Source: JALHSW01 sp963720675 (GTDB lineage Bacteria; Actinomycetota; Acidimicrobiia; IMCC26256; PALSA-555). Taken from it: DNA of 64,000 bases. Under the pieces are notes generated by a model. It did not search any database. It was not told where the DNA came from and worked only from the letters and a program-made list of their open reading frames with translations. Shown piece after piece: positions 9,071 to 17,538 of this stretch. The position numbers and the translations under genes were made by a program. The DNA is taken from NCBI GenBank assembly GCA_963720675.1, contig CAVRGH010000010.1:2046001-2110000 (forward strand). The letters run 5' to 3'. How positions within the stretch are numbered: position 1 is the stretch's first letter; each line of letters starts with the position of its first letter.

Positions 9071-10459
9071 ATGTCGGAGCGGTTCGAGCACACCCTGGGT
9101 GATGCCGACGCGCTCATGTGGAGCGTCGACCGCGACCCGCACCTGCGATCCACGATCGTGACGGCGCTCGTGCTGGACCGGGCCCCGGACTGGGAGCGAT
9201 TCGTCGCCCGCCTCGACCGGGGCAGCCGCCTGATCCCCCGGTTGCGGCAACGGGTCGTCGAACCGGCACTGCGCGTCGGGCCGCCCGCGTGGTCGGTCGA
9301 CCCGGACTTCGACCTCGGGTACCACGTGCGACGCGTGCGCGCGCCGAAGCCCCGCTCGTTCCGGGCGGTCCTCGACGTCGCCGCGACGGCGGCGATGGGC
9401 GACTTCGACCGGGCCCGTCCGCTGTGGGAGTGCACGCTGGTGGAAGGGCTCCCCGACAAGCGCGCCGGCGTCGTGCTCAAGATCCACCACTCGATGAGCG
9501 ACGGCGTGGGTGGGATGAAGCTCCTCCTCATGCTGTTCGACCTGGAGCGTGAGCCCGGGCCCGCCGGTCCCGACCCCGACCCGGTCGACCTCCCGGTGTT
9601 CACGCGCGCCGGGCTCGTCGCCCGTGGGGTCGAGTGGCAGACGCAGCGCGCGGCCGAGACGGCTCGCGGTGTCGGGAGCGGGGCCGTCGACGCGTTCCGA
9701 CGACTGCGCGACGACGCGACGGGCGCGCTCGGCGAAGCGGCACGCACCGCCGGGTCGGTCGCCCGCTTCCTGCAGCCGGCACCGACGCCGATGTCGCCCC
9801 TCATCTCGGGCCGTAGCCTCGACCGCCGGGTCGCGACGCTGACCGTCCCGCTCGACGAGATGAAGCGTGCGGCCAAGGCGACCGACAGCACGATCAACGA
9901 CGCGTTCGTCGCGGCGGTGCTCGGTGGTCTGCGTCGCTACCACGACGCGCGCGCCAGCGACGTCGACGAGCTCCGCATGATGATGCCGATCAACATCCGC
10001 GGCGAGGCCGCCGGGCTGGGCGGCAACCACTTCACCACCGCGCGCCTGGTGGTGCCGCTCATGGTCGCCGACCCGGACACGCGGGTGCGTGAGGTGTCCA
10101 ACCGGTGTCGGCGGCTCCGCGCCGAGCCGGCCGTGGCACTGTCGGCGAACCTCGCGACCATCCTGAACCGGCTCCCACGGCGCGTCGCCACGGCGCTCTT
10201 CGGCTCGATGCTCAAGGGCACGGACTTCATCACGAGCAACGTCCCCGGGTCGCCGTTCCCCCTCTACATGTGCGGATCGCAGGTGGAGGCGATGTTCGCG
10301 TTCGGCCCGCTCTCGGGCGCCGCGGCCAACGTGGTGCTGCTGTCGCACTGTGGGACCTGCTTCGTCGGCGTGAACACCGACCTCCGCGCGATCCCGGACA
10401 CCGACGCCTTCCTCGCCGACCTGCAGGCCGGCTTCGACGAGGTCCTCGCCCTCGGCTGA
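9071..10459 (+). CDS. wax ester synthase/diacylglycerol acyltransferase (WS/DGAT)
   Basis: A 462-residue protein. The acyltransferase motif HHxxxDG is intact (KIHHSMSDGVGGMK), and the later conserved blocks NDAFVAAVLGGLRRY and the PGSPFPLY region are present. These enzymes esterify acyl-CoA with diacylglycerol or fatty alcohol to make storage lipid at the inner membrane face. The ATG at 9071 follows a GGGGGACAGG site. A long hairpin closes the unit just after the stop. Confidence 0.9.
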   Translation: MSERFEHTLGDADALMWSVDRDPHLRSTIVTALVLDRAPDWERFVARLDRGSRLIPRLRQRVVEPALRVGPPAWSVDPDFDLGYHVRRVRAPKPRSFRAVLDVAATAAMGDFDRARPLWECTLVEGLPDKRAGVVLKIHHSMSDGVGGMKLLLMLFDLEREPGPAGPDPDPVDLPVFTRAGLVARGVEWQTQRAAETARGVGSGAVDAFRRLRDDATGALGEAARTAGSVARFLQPAPTPMSPLISGRSLDRRVATLTVPLDEMKRAAKATDSTINDAFVAAVLGGLRRYHDARASDVDELRMMMPINIRGEAAGLGGNHFTTARLVVPLMVADPDTRVREVSNRCRRLRAEPAVALSANLATILNRLPRRVATALFGSMLKGTDFITSNVPGSPFPLYMCGSQVEAMFAFGPLSGAAANVVLLSHCGTCFVGVNTDLRAIPDTDAFLADLQAGFDEVLALG

Positions 10460-10463
10460 GCGC

Positions 10464-10510
10464 TTCTTGGCACGTTGAACGACCGCTGCGGTGGTCGAAC
10501 GTGCCAAGAA
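10464..10510 (+). repeat. long intergenic hairpin, copy 1 of a shared stem
   Basis: Starting 4 bp after the WS/DGAT stop, TTCTTGGCACGTT (10464-10476) pairs perfectly with AACGTGCCAAGAA (10498-10510), and an inner stem CGACC/GGTCG sits inside. There is no T-run, so classical Rho-independent termination is doubtful. The outer stem recurs at 21211-21259. Confidence 0.7.
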
Positions 10511-10577
10511 ACCTGGCCCCGGGATCCACGACCTGGCCGGCAACCCGGGGGGCGGGTCCGCTCCGTACTCTCTGGTG

Positions 10578-11303
10578 ATGGACACCGACGCGGACGGCCA
10601 CGGCGAGCGGGGAGCGCCGGTCGGTCGGCGCATGTTCCTGGGCCTGCTCGGTCTCGGTGCGGTCGGTGTGGCCACGGGCGCGGCCATCCAGGGCTGGCTC
10701 GAGGACGCAGTCGCACCGATCATCGGGCGCGACCCGACCGGCCTGCTGGGCCTCCTGCCGATCGGTCGGTTCCGGATCTACACCGTCACCGGCTCCCTCC
10801 CCGAGCGCAGCCGGGCCGCCTACCGCCTCCGCGTCCGCGGCCTGGTCGACCGGCCGCTCGACCTCACCTTCGCCGACCTCACCGCGATGCCGGTCACTCG
10901 GCTCACCCGCGACTTCCAGTGCGTGACGGGTTGGCGCGTCCCGGACGTGAAGTGGGCCGGGGTGCGCTTGGCCGATGTGCTCGACCAGGCCGGCGTGCAG
11001 GCGGGGGCGACCGCCGTGCGGTTCCTGTCGTTCGACGGCGCGTACTCCGAGAGCCTCACGCTCGAGCAGGCCCGACGCGACGACGTCATGGTCGCGTACG
11101 AGTTCGAGGGTGAGCCGCTGACGTCGGAGCACGGCGGTCCCGCGCGCCTCTACGTCGCTCCGATGTACGGCTACAAGTCGTGCAAGTGGCTGCGCGCGAT
11201 CGAGCTCACGGAGAAGGTCGAACCCGGCTACTGGGAGCAGCGCGGGTACGACGTCGACGCCTGGGTCGGCCGGTCCAACGGTCGCGACGACGAGGCGACG
11301 TGA
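10578..11303 (+). CDS. Tat-exported sulfite-oxidase-like molybdopterin oxidoreductase
   Basis: A 241-residue protein of the MsrP/YedY class. The N-terminus has a twin-arginine-like signal (GRRMFLGLLGLGAVGV). The cofactor region contains the cysteine ligand in FQCVTGWRVPDVKWAGV and the later MYGYKSCKWLRAIEL. It would hold mono-pyranopterin Mo outside the membrane and reduce or oxidise a small sulfur or nitrogen substrate. The start at ATG 10578 was preferred over GTG 10491, which lies inside the hairpin. It is followed 4 bp later by a cytochrome b subunit, its likely electron partner. Confidence 0.87.
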   Translation: MDTDADGHGERGAPVGRRMFLGLLGLGAVGVATGAAIQGWLEDAVAPIIGRDPTGLLGLLPIGRFRIYTVTGSLPERSRAAYRLRVRGLVDRPLDLTFADLTAMPVTRLTRDFQCVTGWRVPDVKWAGVRLADVLDQAGVQAGATAVRFLSFDGAYSESLTLEQARRDDVMVAYEFEGEPLTSEHGGPARLYVAPMYGYKSCKWLRAIELTEKVEPGYWEQRGYDVDAWVGRSNGRDDEAT

Positions 11304-11307
11304 CCTG

Positions 11308-11976
11308 ATGGACGCGGAGCTGACCATCGCGGAGGCTCGTCGAGGTGAGCCGGACCTCGAGCGGTTCGACCGCGTCGAGCGCATCGTGCACTGGGTCACC
11401 GCGACCCTGTTCCTGACGCTGATGCTGACGGGCGCCACGTTGTACGCCGGACCGTTGAGCGCCGTGGTCGGCCGTCGAGAGCTCGTGCGCAACGTGCACG
11501 TGTTCGCCGGCCTCGCCCTCCCGATCCCCCTCTTCCTCGGGCTGCTCGGCAGCTGGGGTCGCGCGTTGCGCGGCGATCTGGGCCGCATCAATCGCTGGAT
11601 CGCCGACGACCGTCGCTGGCTCCGCCGGAAGAACCGCGCCACCGCGCGGCTCGGGAAGTTCAACCCGGGCCAGAAGCTCAACGCGACGTTCCTCGGCGCC
11701 GCGATCTTCCTGATGCTCGGCACAGGGATCATCATGAAGTGGTTCGAGCCGTTTCCGCTCGACTGGCGGACCGGCGCGACCTTCGTGCACGACTGGGTTG
11801 CGCTCGGCATCTGGTTCGCGGTCGTCGGGCACGTCGTGTTCGCACTGCGCGACCCGGACGCGCTCGACTCCATGCGCCGCGGCACCATCAGCGCCCGCTG
11901 GGCGCGGACGCGCCGACCGCGCTGGTACGAGGAGACCACCGGGAACTCGGCGGAGCGGCTGAAGACCCCCCGGTAG
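11308..11976 (+). CDS. cytochrome b/b6-domain membrane subunit, partner of the molybdo-enzyme
   Basis: A 222-residue membrane protein of the cytochrome b561/formate dehydrogenase gamma type. There are four hydrophobic helices with histidines placed for haem: RIVHWVTATLFLTLML, RNVHVFAGLALPIPLF, a third near NATFLGAAIFLMLGTGI, and FVHDWVALGIWFAVVGHVV. The first begins about residue 25. Tight spacing after the sulfite-oxidase-like gene suggests a two-protein complex analogous to MsrPQ but with a different b-type subunit (inference). Confidence 0.83.
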   Translation: MDAELTIAEARRGEPDLERFDRVERIVHWVTATLFLTLMLTGATLYAGPLSAVVGRRELVRNVHVFAGLALPIPLFLGLLGSWGRALRGDLGRINRWIADDRRWLRRKNRATARLGKFNPGQKLNATFLGAAIFLMLGTGIIMKWFEPFPLDWRTGATFVHDWVALGIWFAVVGHVVFALRDPDALDSMRRGTISARWARTRRPRWYEETTGNSAERLKTPR

Positions 11977-11986
11977 GCTCGCCCCG

Positions 11987-13111
11987 ATGGGAGTCGACCC
12001 GGCCACGATCGTCCTGCCGCCCGAGCTGCGACCGTCCGACGGGCGCTTCGGCTCTGGCCCCTCGAAGGTCCGCCCCGAGGCCGTGGCACGCCTGGCCGAG
12101 GTCGCCGGCGAGTACCTCGGTACGAGCCACCGCCGCCCCGGCGTCCGCGACGTCGTCCACCGGGTCCGCGCGGGTCTCACCGAGCTGTTCTCGCTCCCGG
12201 AGGGCCACGAGGTGCTCCTCGGCAACGGCGGCACCACGTCGTTCTGGGACGCGGCGTCGTTCGGCCTCGTCGAGCGGCGCAGCGAGCACCTCTCCTTCGG
12301 TGAGTTCTCCTCGAAGTTCGCCGCGGTCACCCGGGCGGCGCCCCACCTCGAGGACCCGATCGTGATCGAGTCCGAGCCGGGCACGCATCCGGACCCGGTC
12401 GTCGACGCGTCGATCGACGCCTACGCGCTCACGCACAACGAGACTTCGACCGGTGTGATGACCGAGGTCCTGCGCCCCGAGGGCGCCGACGGCATCGTGC
12501 TCGTGGACGCCACGTCGGCGGCCGCGGGGCTGCGCGTCGACCCGAGCCAGTACGACGTCTACTACTTCGCTCCGCAGAAGTCCCTCGCGTCCGAGGGCGG
12601 GCTGTGGCTCGCCTGCTGCTCCCCCGCGGGAATCGAGCGGATCGAGCGGATCGGCGCCTCCGGGCGCTGGTGCCCCGCGTCGCTCGACCTCGGGATCGCG
12701 CTCGAGAACAGCCGGCTCGACCAGACGTACAACACGCCCGCGCTCGTCACCTTGTTCCTCCTGGCCGACACGATCGAGTGGATGAACGCCCAAGGCGGCC
12801 TCGAGTGGGCTGCGTCGCGCTGCGACCGCTCCGCCGAAGTCCTGTACGGCTGGGCCGAGTCGAGTGTGCACGCGACGCCGTTCGTCGCGAAGCCGTCGGA
12901 GCGGAGCCGGGTCAGCGCGACGATCGACTTCGAGGGCGTCGACGCGAACGAGATCGCGGCCGCACTGCGGGCGAACGGCATCGTCGACACCGAGTCGTAC
13001 CGGAAGCTCGGGCGGAACCAGCTGCGCATCGCGCTGTTCCCGGCGATCGAGCCGGACGACGTCGCGACGCTGACGCGCGCCGTCGACTGCATCATCGAGG
13101 CGCTCACGTGA
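11987..13111 (+). CDS. serC: phosphoserine aminotransferase
   Basis: A 374-residue fold-type I aminotransferase close to the mycobacterial SerC type. FGSGPSKVRPEAV near the N-terminus, HNETSTGVMTEV and the PLP-lysine region YFAPQKSLASEGG support this. It converts 3-phosphohydroxypyruvate and glutamate to phosphoserine in serine biosynthesis. It starts 10 bp after the cytochrome b gene and ends 20 bp before the thioredoxin-like fusion gene, so it may be read with the redox cluster downstream. Confidence 0.9.
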   Translation: MGVDPATIVLPPELRPSDGRFGSGPSKVRPEAVARLAEVAGEYLGTSHRRPGVRDVVHRVRAGLTELFSLPEGHEVLLGNGGTTSFWDAASFGLVERRSEHLSFGEFSSKFAAVTRAAPHLEDPIVIESEPGTHPDPVVDASIDAYALTHNETSTGVMTEVLRPEGADGIVLVDATSAAAGLRVDPSQYDVYYFAPQKSLASEGGLWLACCSPAGIERIERIGASGRWCPASLDLGIALENSRLDQTYNTPALVTLFLLADTIEWMNAQGGLEWAASRCDRSAEVLYGWAESSVHATPFVAKPSERSRVSATIDFEGVDANEIAAALRANGIVDTESYRKLGRNQLRIALFPAIEPDDVATLTRAVDCIIEALT

Positions 13112-13131
13112 GCTCCGACCGGTAGTCGTCC

Positions 13132-14565
13132 GTGACCTTGCTCGACGGACTGGTCGCGGTCGTCAAGCGTGACTGCCCGACGTGCACTCTCGTGGTCCCC
13201 GTCCTCACCGAGCTCGCGAACGATCGGTCGACGCCGCTCACCGTTCTCACCCAGGACGATCCCACGTTCCCGTCGGGCCTCGACGCGGTCGACGACACCG
13301 ATCTGACGGTGTCGCTCGCGCTCGGGATCGAGACGGTCCCGACGCTCCTCCGGGTGGTCGACGGCGTCGAGACCGACCGAGTCGTCGGGTGGAGTCGCGA
13401 GCAGTGGGAAGCGTTGACCGGGCGGACCCACCTCGGCGTCGACCTCCCGCCGCACCGCCCCGGCTGCGGTTCCCGCACGCACGATCCCGACGTCCTCGCG
13501 GCGCGCACGTCCGCTACCGCCGGTGCGCAGCTGCAGTCGCGTCGGGTCGCGCTCGGGGCGAGCGAGGACGAGATCGAGGCGATGTACGAGCGTGGGTGGA
13601 GCGACGGGCTTCCCCTGGTCCCGCCGACGCCCGAGCGCGTCGCGCGCATGCTTGCCGGGACGACCCGCGACGGCAGCGACATCGTTGCCGTCGTGCCGCC
13701 CGACCTCGTCGAGTGCAGCGTCGAGAAGGTCGCGATCAACGCGGTGCTCGCCGGGTGCCGGCCCGAGTATCTCCCCGTCGTGCTCGCCGCGGTCGAGGCG
13801 GCGTGCACCGACGAGTTCAACATCCACGGGGTGCTGGCGACGACGATGCCGGTCGGCCCGATCGTGGTCGTGAACGGGCCCGTGGCCCGCGCGATCGGGA
13901 TGAACTCACGCGGGAACGCACTCGGGCAGGGCAACCGGGCGAACGCGACCATCGGGCGCGCGCTCCAGCTCGTCATCCGCAACGTCGGCGGGGGCCGGCC
14001 GGGCGGCGTCGATCGCGCGACCCAGGGCCAGCCCGGGAAGTACACGTTCTGCTTCGCGGAGGACGAAGCGGGGTCGCCCTGGGAGCCGCTGCACGTGTCC
14101 CGAGGCATCCCCGCCGAAGCGTCTGCCGTGACCCTGTTCACCGGCGAAGGCCCACGCGTCGTGGTCGATCAGCAGTCGCGTACGCCGGAATCGCTCGCCA
14201 CGAGCTACGCGGCCTGCCTCCGCACCGTCGCGCACCCGAAGGTGGTGGTCGGCATCGACGCGATGCTCGTGGTGTCGCCAGAGCACGCGCGCGTGTTCGC
14301 GGAAGCAACGTGGGACCGGCCACGCCTTCTCGCCGAGCTGTCCGATCGCTTGCAGGTCCCGGGCACCGAGCTCGTCCGCGGGGCCGGCGGGATCAGCGAG
14401 GGCATGCCGGAGGCGTTCGCGGACTCCACGCTCCCGAAGTTCCGGGGCGGAGGGCTGCTCCTGGTCCATGCTGGTGGTGGTGCCGGCCTGTTCTCGGCCA
14501 TCATCGGCGGATGGCTGGGCGGCGCCGGCGGCAGCGAGCCGGTGACGAAGGTGGTGGGCACGTGA
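13132..14565 (+). CDS. thioredoxin-like domain fused to a large domain of unknown function; UGSC-cluster protein
   Basis: A 477-residue protein. Residues about 1-105 form a thioredoxin-like domain with a CPTC redox motif (VKRDCPTCTLVV) and the cis-proline region ETVPTLL. Residues about 140-477 form a second domain with YERGWSDGLPLVPPTPERV, a region rich in conserved Gly/Asn (GMNSRGNALGQGNRANATIG) and a C-terminal Gly-rich segment. Its stop overlaps the GTG start of the UGSC gene (GTGA), so the two are translationally coupled. A role delivering or taking electrons from the selenoprotein is inference; the large domain has no function I can name. Confidence 0.8.
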   Translation: MTLLDGLVAVVKRDCPTCTLVVPVLTELANDRSTPLTVLTQDDPTFPSGLDAVDDTDLTVSLALGIETVPTLLRVVDGVETDRVVGWSREQWEALTGRTHLGVDLPPHRPGCGSRTHDPDVLAARTSATAGAQLQSRRVALGASEDEIEAMYERGWSDGLPLVPPTPERVARMLAGTTRDGSDIVAVVPPDLVECSVEKVAINAVLAGCRPEYLPVVLAAVEAACTDEFNIHGVLATTMPVGPIVVVNGPVARAIGMNSRGNALGQGNRANATIGRALQLVIRNVGGGRPGGVDRATQGQPGKYTFCFAEDEAGSPWEPLHVSRGIPAEASAVTLFTGEGPRVVVDQQSRTPESLATSYAACLRTVAHPKVVVGIDAMLVVSPEHARVFAEATWDRPRLLAELSDRLQVPGTELVRGAGGISEGMPEAFADSTLPKFRGGGLLLVHAGGGAGLFSAIIGGWLGGAGGSEPVTKVVGT

Positions 14566-15114
14566 GCCAAGAGCTGCTGGACCCGACGGGAGAGCTGGCC
14601 GCCGCGACGCGAGAGCGCATCGCCCGCCCGGCGTCGCTCCAGGGGAAGACCGTCGGGCTCCTCGACATCAGCAAGGCCCGCGGCGACGTCTTCCTCGACC
14701 GCCTGCACGAGCAGCTCCGGGCGCGGCGGGCTGCGCGTCGAGCGCTTCACCAAACCGACCTTCACCAAGGTCGCCCCGATCGACCTCCGGCACGAGATCT
14801 CGAAGCAGTGCGACGTGGTGATCGAAGCGCTGGCCGACTGAGGCTCGTGCACGTCGTGCAGTGTGCACGACATCGTCAATCTGGAGGGTCTGGGCGTGCC
14901 CAGCGTGTTCGTGGCATCAACCGAGTTCGTCGACGCGGCCGACGCGCAGTCGCAGGCGCTCGGCGCGGATCCGGCGCGCGTGTTCGTGCCGCACCCGATC
15001 CAGGACCGGACCGACGAAGAGCTGCGGGCGCTCGCCGACGACGCAGTCGAGGAGATCCTGCGCGCGATCACGACCGAGACCGACGGGGGGAACCGGCGTG
15101 CTGTTGCTCCATGA
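14562..15114 (+). CDS. UGSC-motif selenoprotein candidate (in-frame TGA as Sec; one frameshift)
   Basis: Translation from GTG 14562 gives LDPTGELAAATRERI...SLQGKTVGLLDISKARGDVFLDRL. A single-base slip near 14720-14732 moves to the frame VERFTKPTFTKVAPIDLRHE...CDVVIEALAD. A TGA follows at 14839-14841, then GSCTSCSVHDIVNLE, and the frame stays open to TAG/TGA at 15114 with normal coding sequence. The motif LAD-U-G-S-C-T-S-C is the hallmark of UGSC (seleno)proteins first noticed in marine data. Sec-x-x-Cys and C-x-x-C pairs suggest a redox enzyme. A SECIS-like hairpin follows the TGA. The frameshift may be a sequencing error. About 184 residues if joined. Without Sec reading this would look like two broken pieces. 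Confidence 0.85.
14839..14871 (+). promoter_or_regulatory. in-frame UGA with bacterial-type SECIS hairpin
   Basis: TGA at 14839-14841. GTCGTGCA (14853-14860) pairs perfectly with TGCACGAC (14864-14871) around the loop GTG, with the loop starting 19 nt after the UGA. Bacterial SECIS elements lie within the coding region shortly after the UGA, with a G early in a small apical loop, for SelB binding; this fits. The hairpin also encodes the conserved residues TSCSVHD. Confidence 0.75.
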
Positions 15115-15808
15115 GGTGCACCAGGTGCGCGGTGCGCACGAGGACGAGTTCGAGGCGGCGTACCGCGACCGCTGGCTCGGCGAGCTCGCGAAGGGCGACG
15201 ACGCCCGACTCATGTACTTCATGCACCTCGCGCACGGCTCCGGCCGGGCCTACACGGTCGTGACGGTCACGGCGGCGCGGGACGGCGCGGCGTGGGGGCG
15301 GCTGGCCGGGCGCATCCAGGACGGCGATCTGCGGTCCTGGGCACGCGACGTCGACCAGCTGCGCCACGGCGTGCAGGCCAAGGTCATGCTGCCGGTGCCG
15401 TGGGCGACGTCACCCGTCGAGGACCTCGACGCGGTCCCGACCGAGCCCGCCGACCATGAGCTCACGCTGTTCATGGAGGACACCGCGTGGCCCCATGAGG
15501 GGATGCTCGACGACTACCTCGAGAAGGCGCACGACCAGTACGCGCCGAGCCTCGCCGAGGGGCGCCACGGCGGGCGTTCGATGCTCGAGCTGCTCAGCGT
15601 GTGGCAGACGGCGTTCGGGAGCGGCCGCCGCTCCGAGGTCGTGCTCTGGCAGCGCGTGACCGAGCCGAAGCGTCTGCTCGGGCTGCTGTACACCGAGATC
15701 CCCGCCGAGCACCGCGCGCCCGGCACGTGGATGCACGACGCGCTGCAGGTGCGGGACGACTGGGAGAGCCGCCTCCTCCGCACGACCAGCTGGTCGCCCC
15801 TGTCCTGA
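15098..15808 (+). CDS. NIPSNAP-like (dimeric alpha-beta barrel) protein of the UGSC operon
   Basis: A 236-residue protein. The first half (LLLHEVHQVRGAHEDEFEAAYRD, then YFMHLAHGSGRAYTVVTVTA) and second half (HELTLFMEDTAWPHEG ... MLELLSVWQTAFGSG) look like two ferredoxin-like/NIPSNAP-type repeats. The GTG at 15098 follows a GGGGGGAA site and overlaps the end of the UGSC gene by 17 bp, so it belongs to that operon. No catalytic residues can be assigned. Confidence 0.7.
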   Translation: MLLLHEVHQVRGAHEDEFEAAYRDRWLGELAKGDDARLMYFMHLAHGSGRAYTVVTVTAARDGAAWGRLAGRIQDGDLRSWARDVDQLRHGVQAKVMLPVPWATSPVEDLDAVPTEPADHELTLFMEDTAWPHEGMLDDYLEKAHDQYAPSLAEGRHGGRSMLELLSVWQTAFGSGRRSEVVLWQRVTEPKRLLGLLYTEIPAEHRAPGTWMHDALQVRDDWESRLLRTTSWSPLS

Positions 15809-15840
15809 ACGACCCGCCCAGCATGCTGGAGTGCACGGGG

Positions 15841-16661
15841 TCAGGCGAGGAAGCGCTCCACGAACTCCTCGACGCGCGCGCGGCCGCTCCCGGGCCAGCC
15901 GCACACGAGATAGCCGAACCCGGCGTCGCGCCATTCGTCGATCGTGCGGGCGACGTCGTCCCAGTCGTCGTCGAGCGAGAGCGACGACGCGCGGAGGATT
16001 GCGGCGGGATCGCGCCCGGCGGCCTCCGCGTGCGCGGAGATCCGCTCCGACTTGCCGGCGAGCACCTCGACCGGGCCGAAGCAGTGCCAGGCGTCCGCGT
16101 ACTTCGGGCCGCGATCGGCATCGTGCGCTGCTCGCCCGACGCTCCGATCCAGATCGGTGGGTGCGGCTGCTGGACGGGCTTCGGGTTCAGCGTCGCGTCA
16201 CGCACCTGGAAGTGCTGCCCCTCGAAGGTGAACCCATCGGTCGTGAGGAGGCCGCGCACGACCTGCAGGGCCTCCTCGAACGCATCGATGCGCTCGCGCG
16301 TCGGGGGGAACGGGATCCCGAGCGAGTGGTGCTCCTGGTCGAACCACGCTGCGCCGTACGCGAGCTCGAGGCGCCCACCCGATGCGTGGTCGATCGTGAT
16401 CGCCTCCGCCGCGAAGACCGCCGGGTGGCGGTAGGTCATGCCGGTGACGAGCAGCCCGAGGCGTGCCGTGCTCGTGTGGCCGCTGAGGGCGGCCAACGTG
16501 GTGTTGCCCTCGAAGCACTCACCCGGGCCCTCGCCGTACATGGGTTGGAAGTGGTCGAAGCCCCAGATGCCGTCGAACCCTGCGGCGTCGGCGAACCGGG
16601 CCCGGGCCACGAGCTCCTCGAAGGACATGCGCTGCTGCGCCAGATCGAGACCGAATCGCAT
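15841..16661 (-). CDS. LLM class (F420/FMN) flavin-dependent oxidoreductase, one frameshift
   Basis: The N-terminus MRFGLDLAQQRMSFEELVARA and later FDGIWGFDHFQPMYG, RLGLLVTGMTYRHPAVFAAEA and HPPIWIGASGEQRTM are typical of luciferase-like F420-dependent oxidoreductases. After IAAR the frame slips by one base near 16100-16112 and continues as KYADAWHCFGPVEVLAGKSERI to the stop at 15841. Joined length is about 273 residues, somewhat short but complete at both ends. It runs convergently to the UGSC operon. Confidence 0.82.
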
Positions 16662-16738
16662 GCCGGGAGTGTACGGGCGCCCTCCGCGCCCGTGGATCCG
16701 GGCAGTACCCTGGACGGACCATCCTGTCGGGGGGAACC

Positions 16739-17521
16739 GTGAAGGCTCTGTACGTGGCGCTCGTGGTGCTGGGGTTCGTCGTCGGTGCAGCCGTCGTCGT
16801 GTTCGCCGATCCGGGTCCCGACCGCGGCGACACCTCGGCCAGCGCCTCGATCTCCGCTCCGGCGGCCGATGGCCACGACCACAGCGCGACGAGCACCTCG
16901 ACCGGCGACACACCGTGCGAACAGGCCGTCCCGGTCCCGACCGGCGGCAACTCCGAGGGCGGGCACGGGCACCGTGGCGCGGCAGCGCAGATCCCACTCA
17001 CCGAGGCCGAGCGGATCCTCCTCGCGCAGCAGCAGGAGCAGGCACGCGCCGTCGCGGCGTCGTTCCCGACCGTCGCGAGCGCGACGGCGGCCGGCTACAG
17101 GCAGTCGACGACTTACCTCCCGTGCATCGGTGCGCACTACACGAACAGCCGGTACGTCGCGAACTTCGACCCTGCGCACCCGTCGGAGCTGCTGTTCGAC
17201 GGGACCGCGCCCGACTCCAAGATCGTCGGGCTGAGCTACCTCGTCTACAACAAGGGCGGCGCGCCCGAGGGCTTCGCCGGGCCCAACGACTACTGGCACA
17301 CCCACAGCCGCAACGGCGGCCTGTGCATCAAGGACATCGTCATCGGCGGCGAGGACATGAGCAAGGAGAAGTGCGAGAGCCTGGGCGGCCACAAGTCCGG
17401 GCTCAAGGACCTCTACATGGTGCACGACTGGGTCGTCCCCGGTTGGGAATGCGGCTGGGGCACGTTCTCCGGCGAGTGTCCGGAGCTCGGCGGCAAGGTC
17501 GGCGCGAACGCGTTCTCGTAG
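16739..17521 (+). CDS. secreted His/Cys-containing protein of unknown function
   Basis: A 260-residue protein with an N-terminal hydrophobic anchor or signal (ALYVALVVLGFVVGAAVVVFA). A low-complexity linker rich in Ser/Thr/His follows, then a conserved-looking C-terminal domain from about residue 95. That domain has histidine-rich segments (NDYWHTHSRNGG, YMVHDWVVPGWECGWG) and five cysteines, as if binding metal outside the cell. GTG 16739 is preceded by GGGGGGAACC. It is monocistronic between two minus-strand genes. Function not recognised. Confidence 0.72.
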   Translation: MKALYVALVVLGFVVGAAVVVFADPGPDRGDTSASASISAPAADGHDHSATSTSTGDTPCEQAVPVPTGGNSEGGHGHRGAAAQIPLTEAERILLAQQQEQARAVAASFPTVASATAAGYRQSTTYLPCIGAHYTNSRYVANFDPAHPSELLFDGTAPDSKIVGLSYLVYNKGGAPEGFAGPNDYWHTHSRNGGLCIKDIVIGGEDMSKEKCESLGGHKSGLKDLYMVHDWVVPGWECGWGTFSGECPELGGKVGANAFS

Positions 17522-17538
17522 CGCCGGACGGGGCGACG

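Noticed and set aside
8909..10723. A 604-codon minus-strand open frame opposite WS/DGAT
   Set aside because: It has no domains and lies wholly opposite a well-supported enzyme.
14863..15114. Separate small gene starting at GTG 14863
   Set aside because: It is the C-terminal part of the UGSC protein read across the TGA; the GTG lies inside the SECIS loop.
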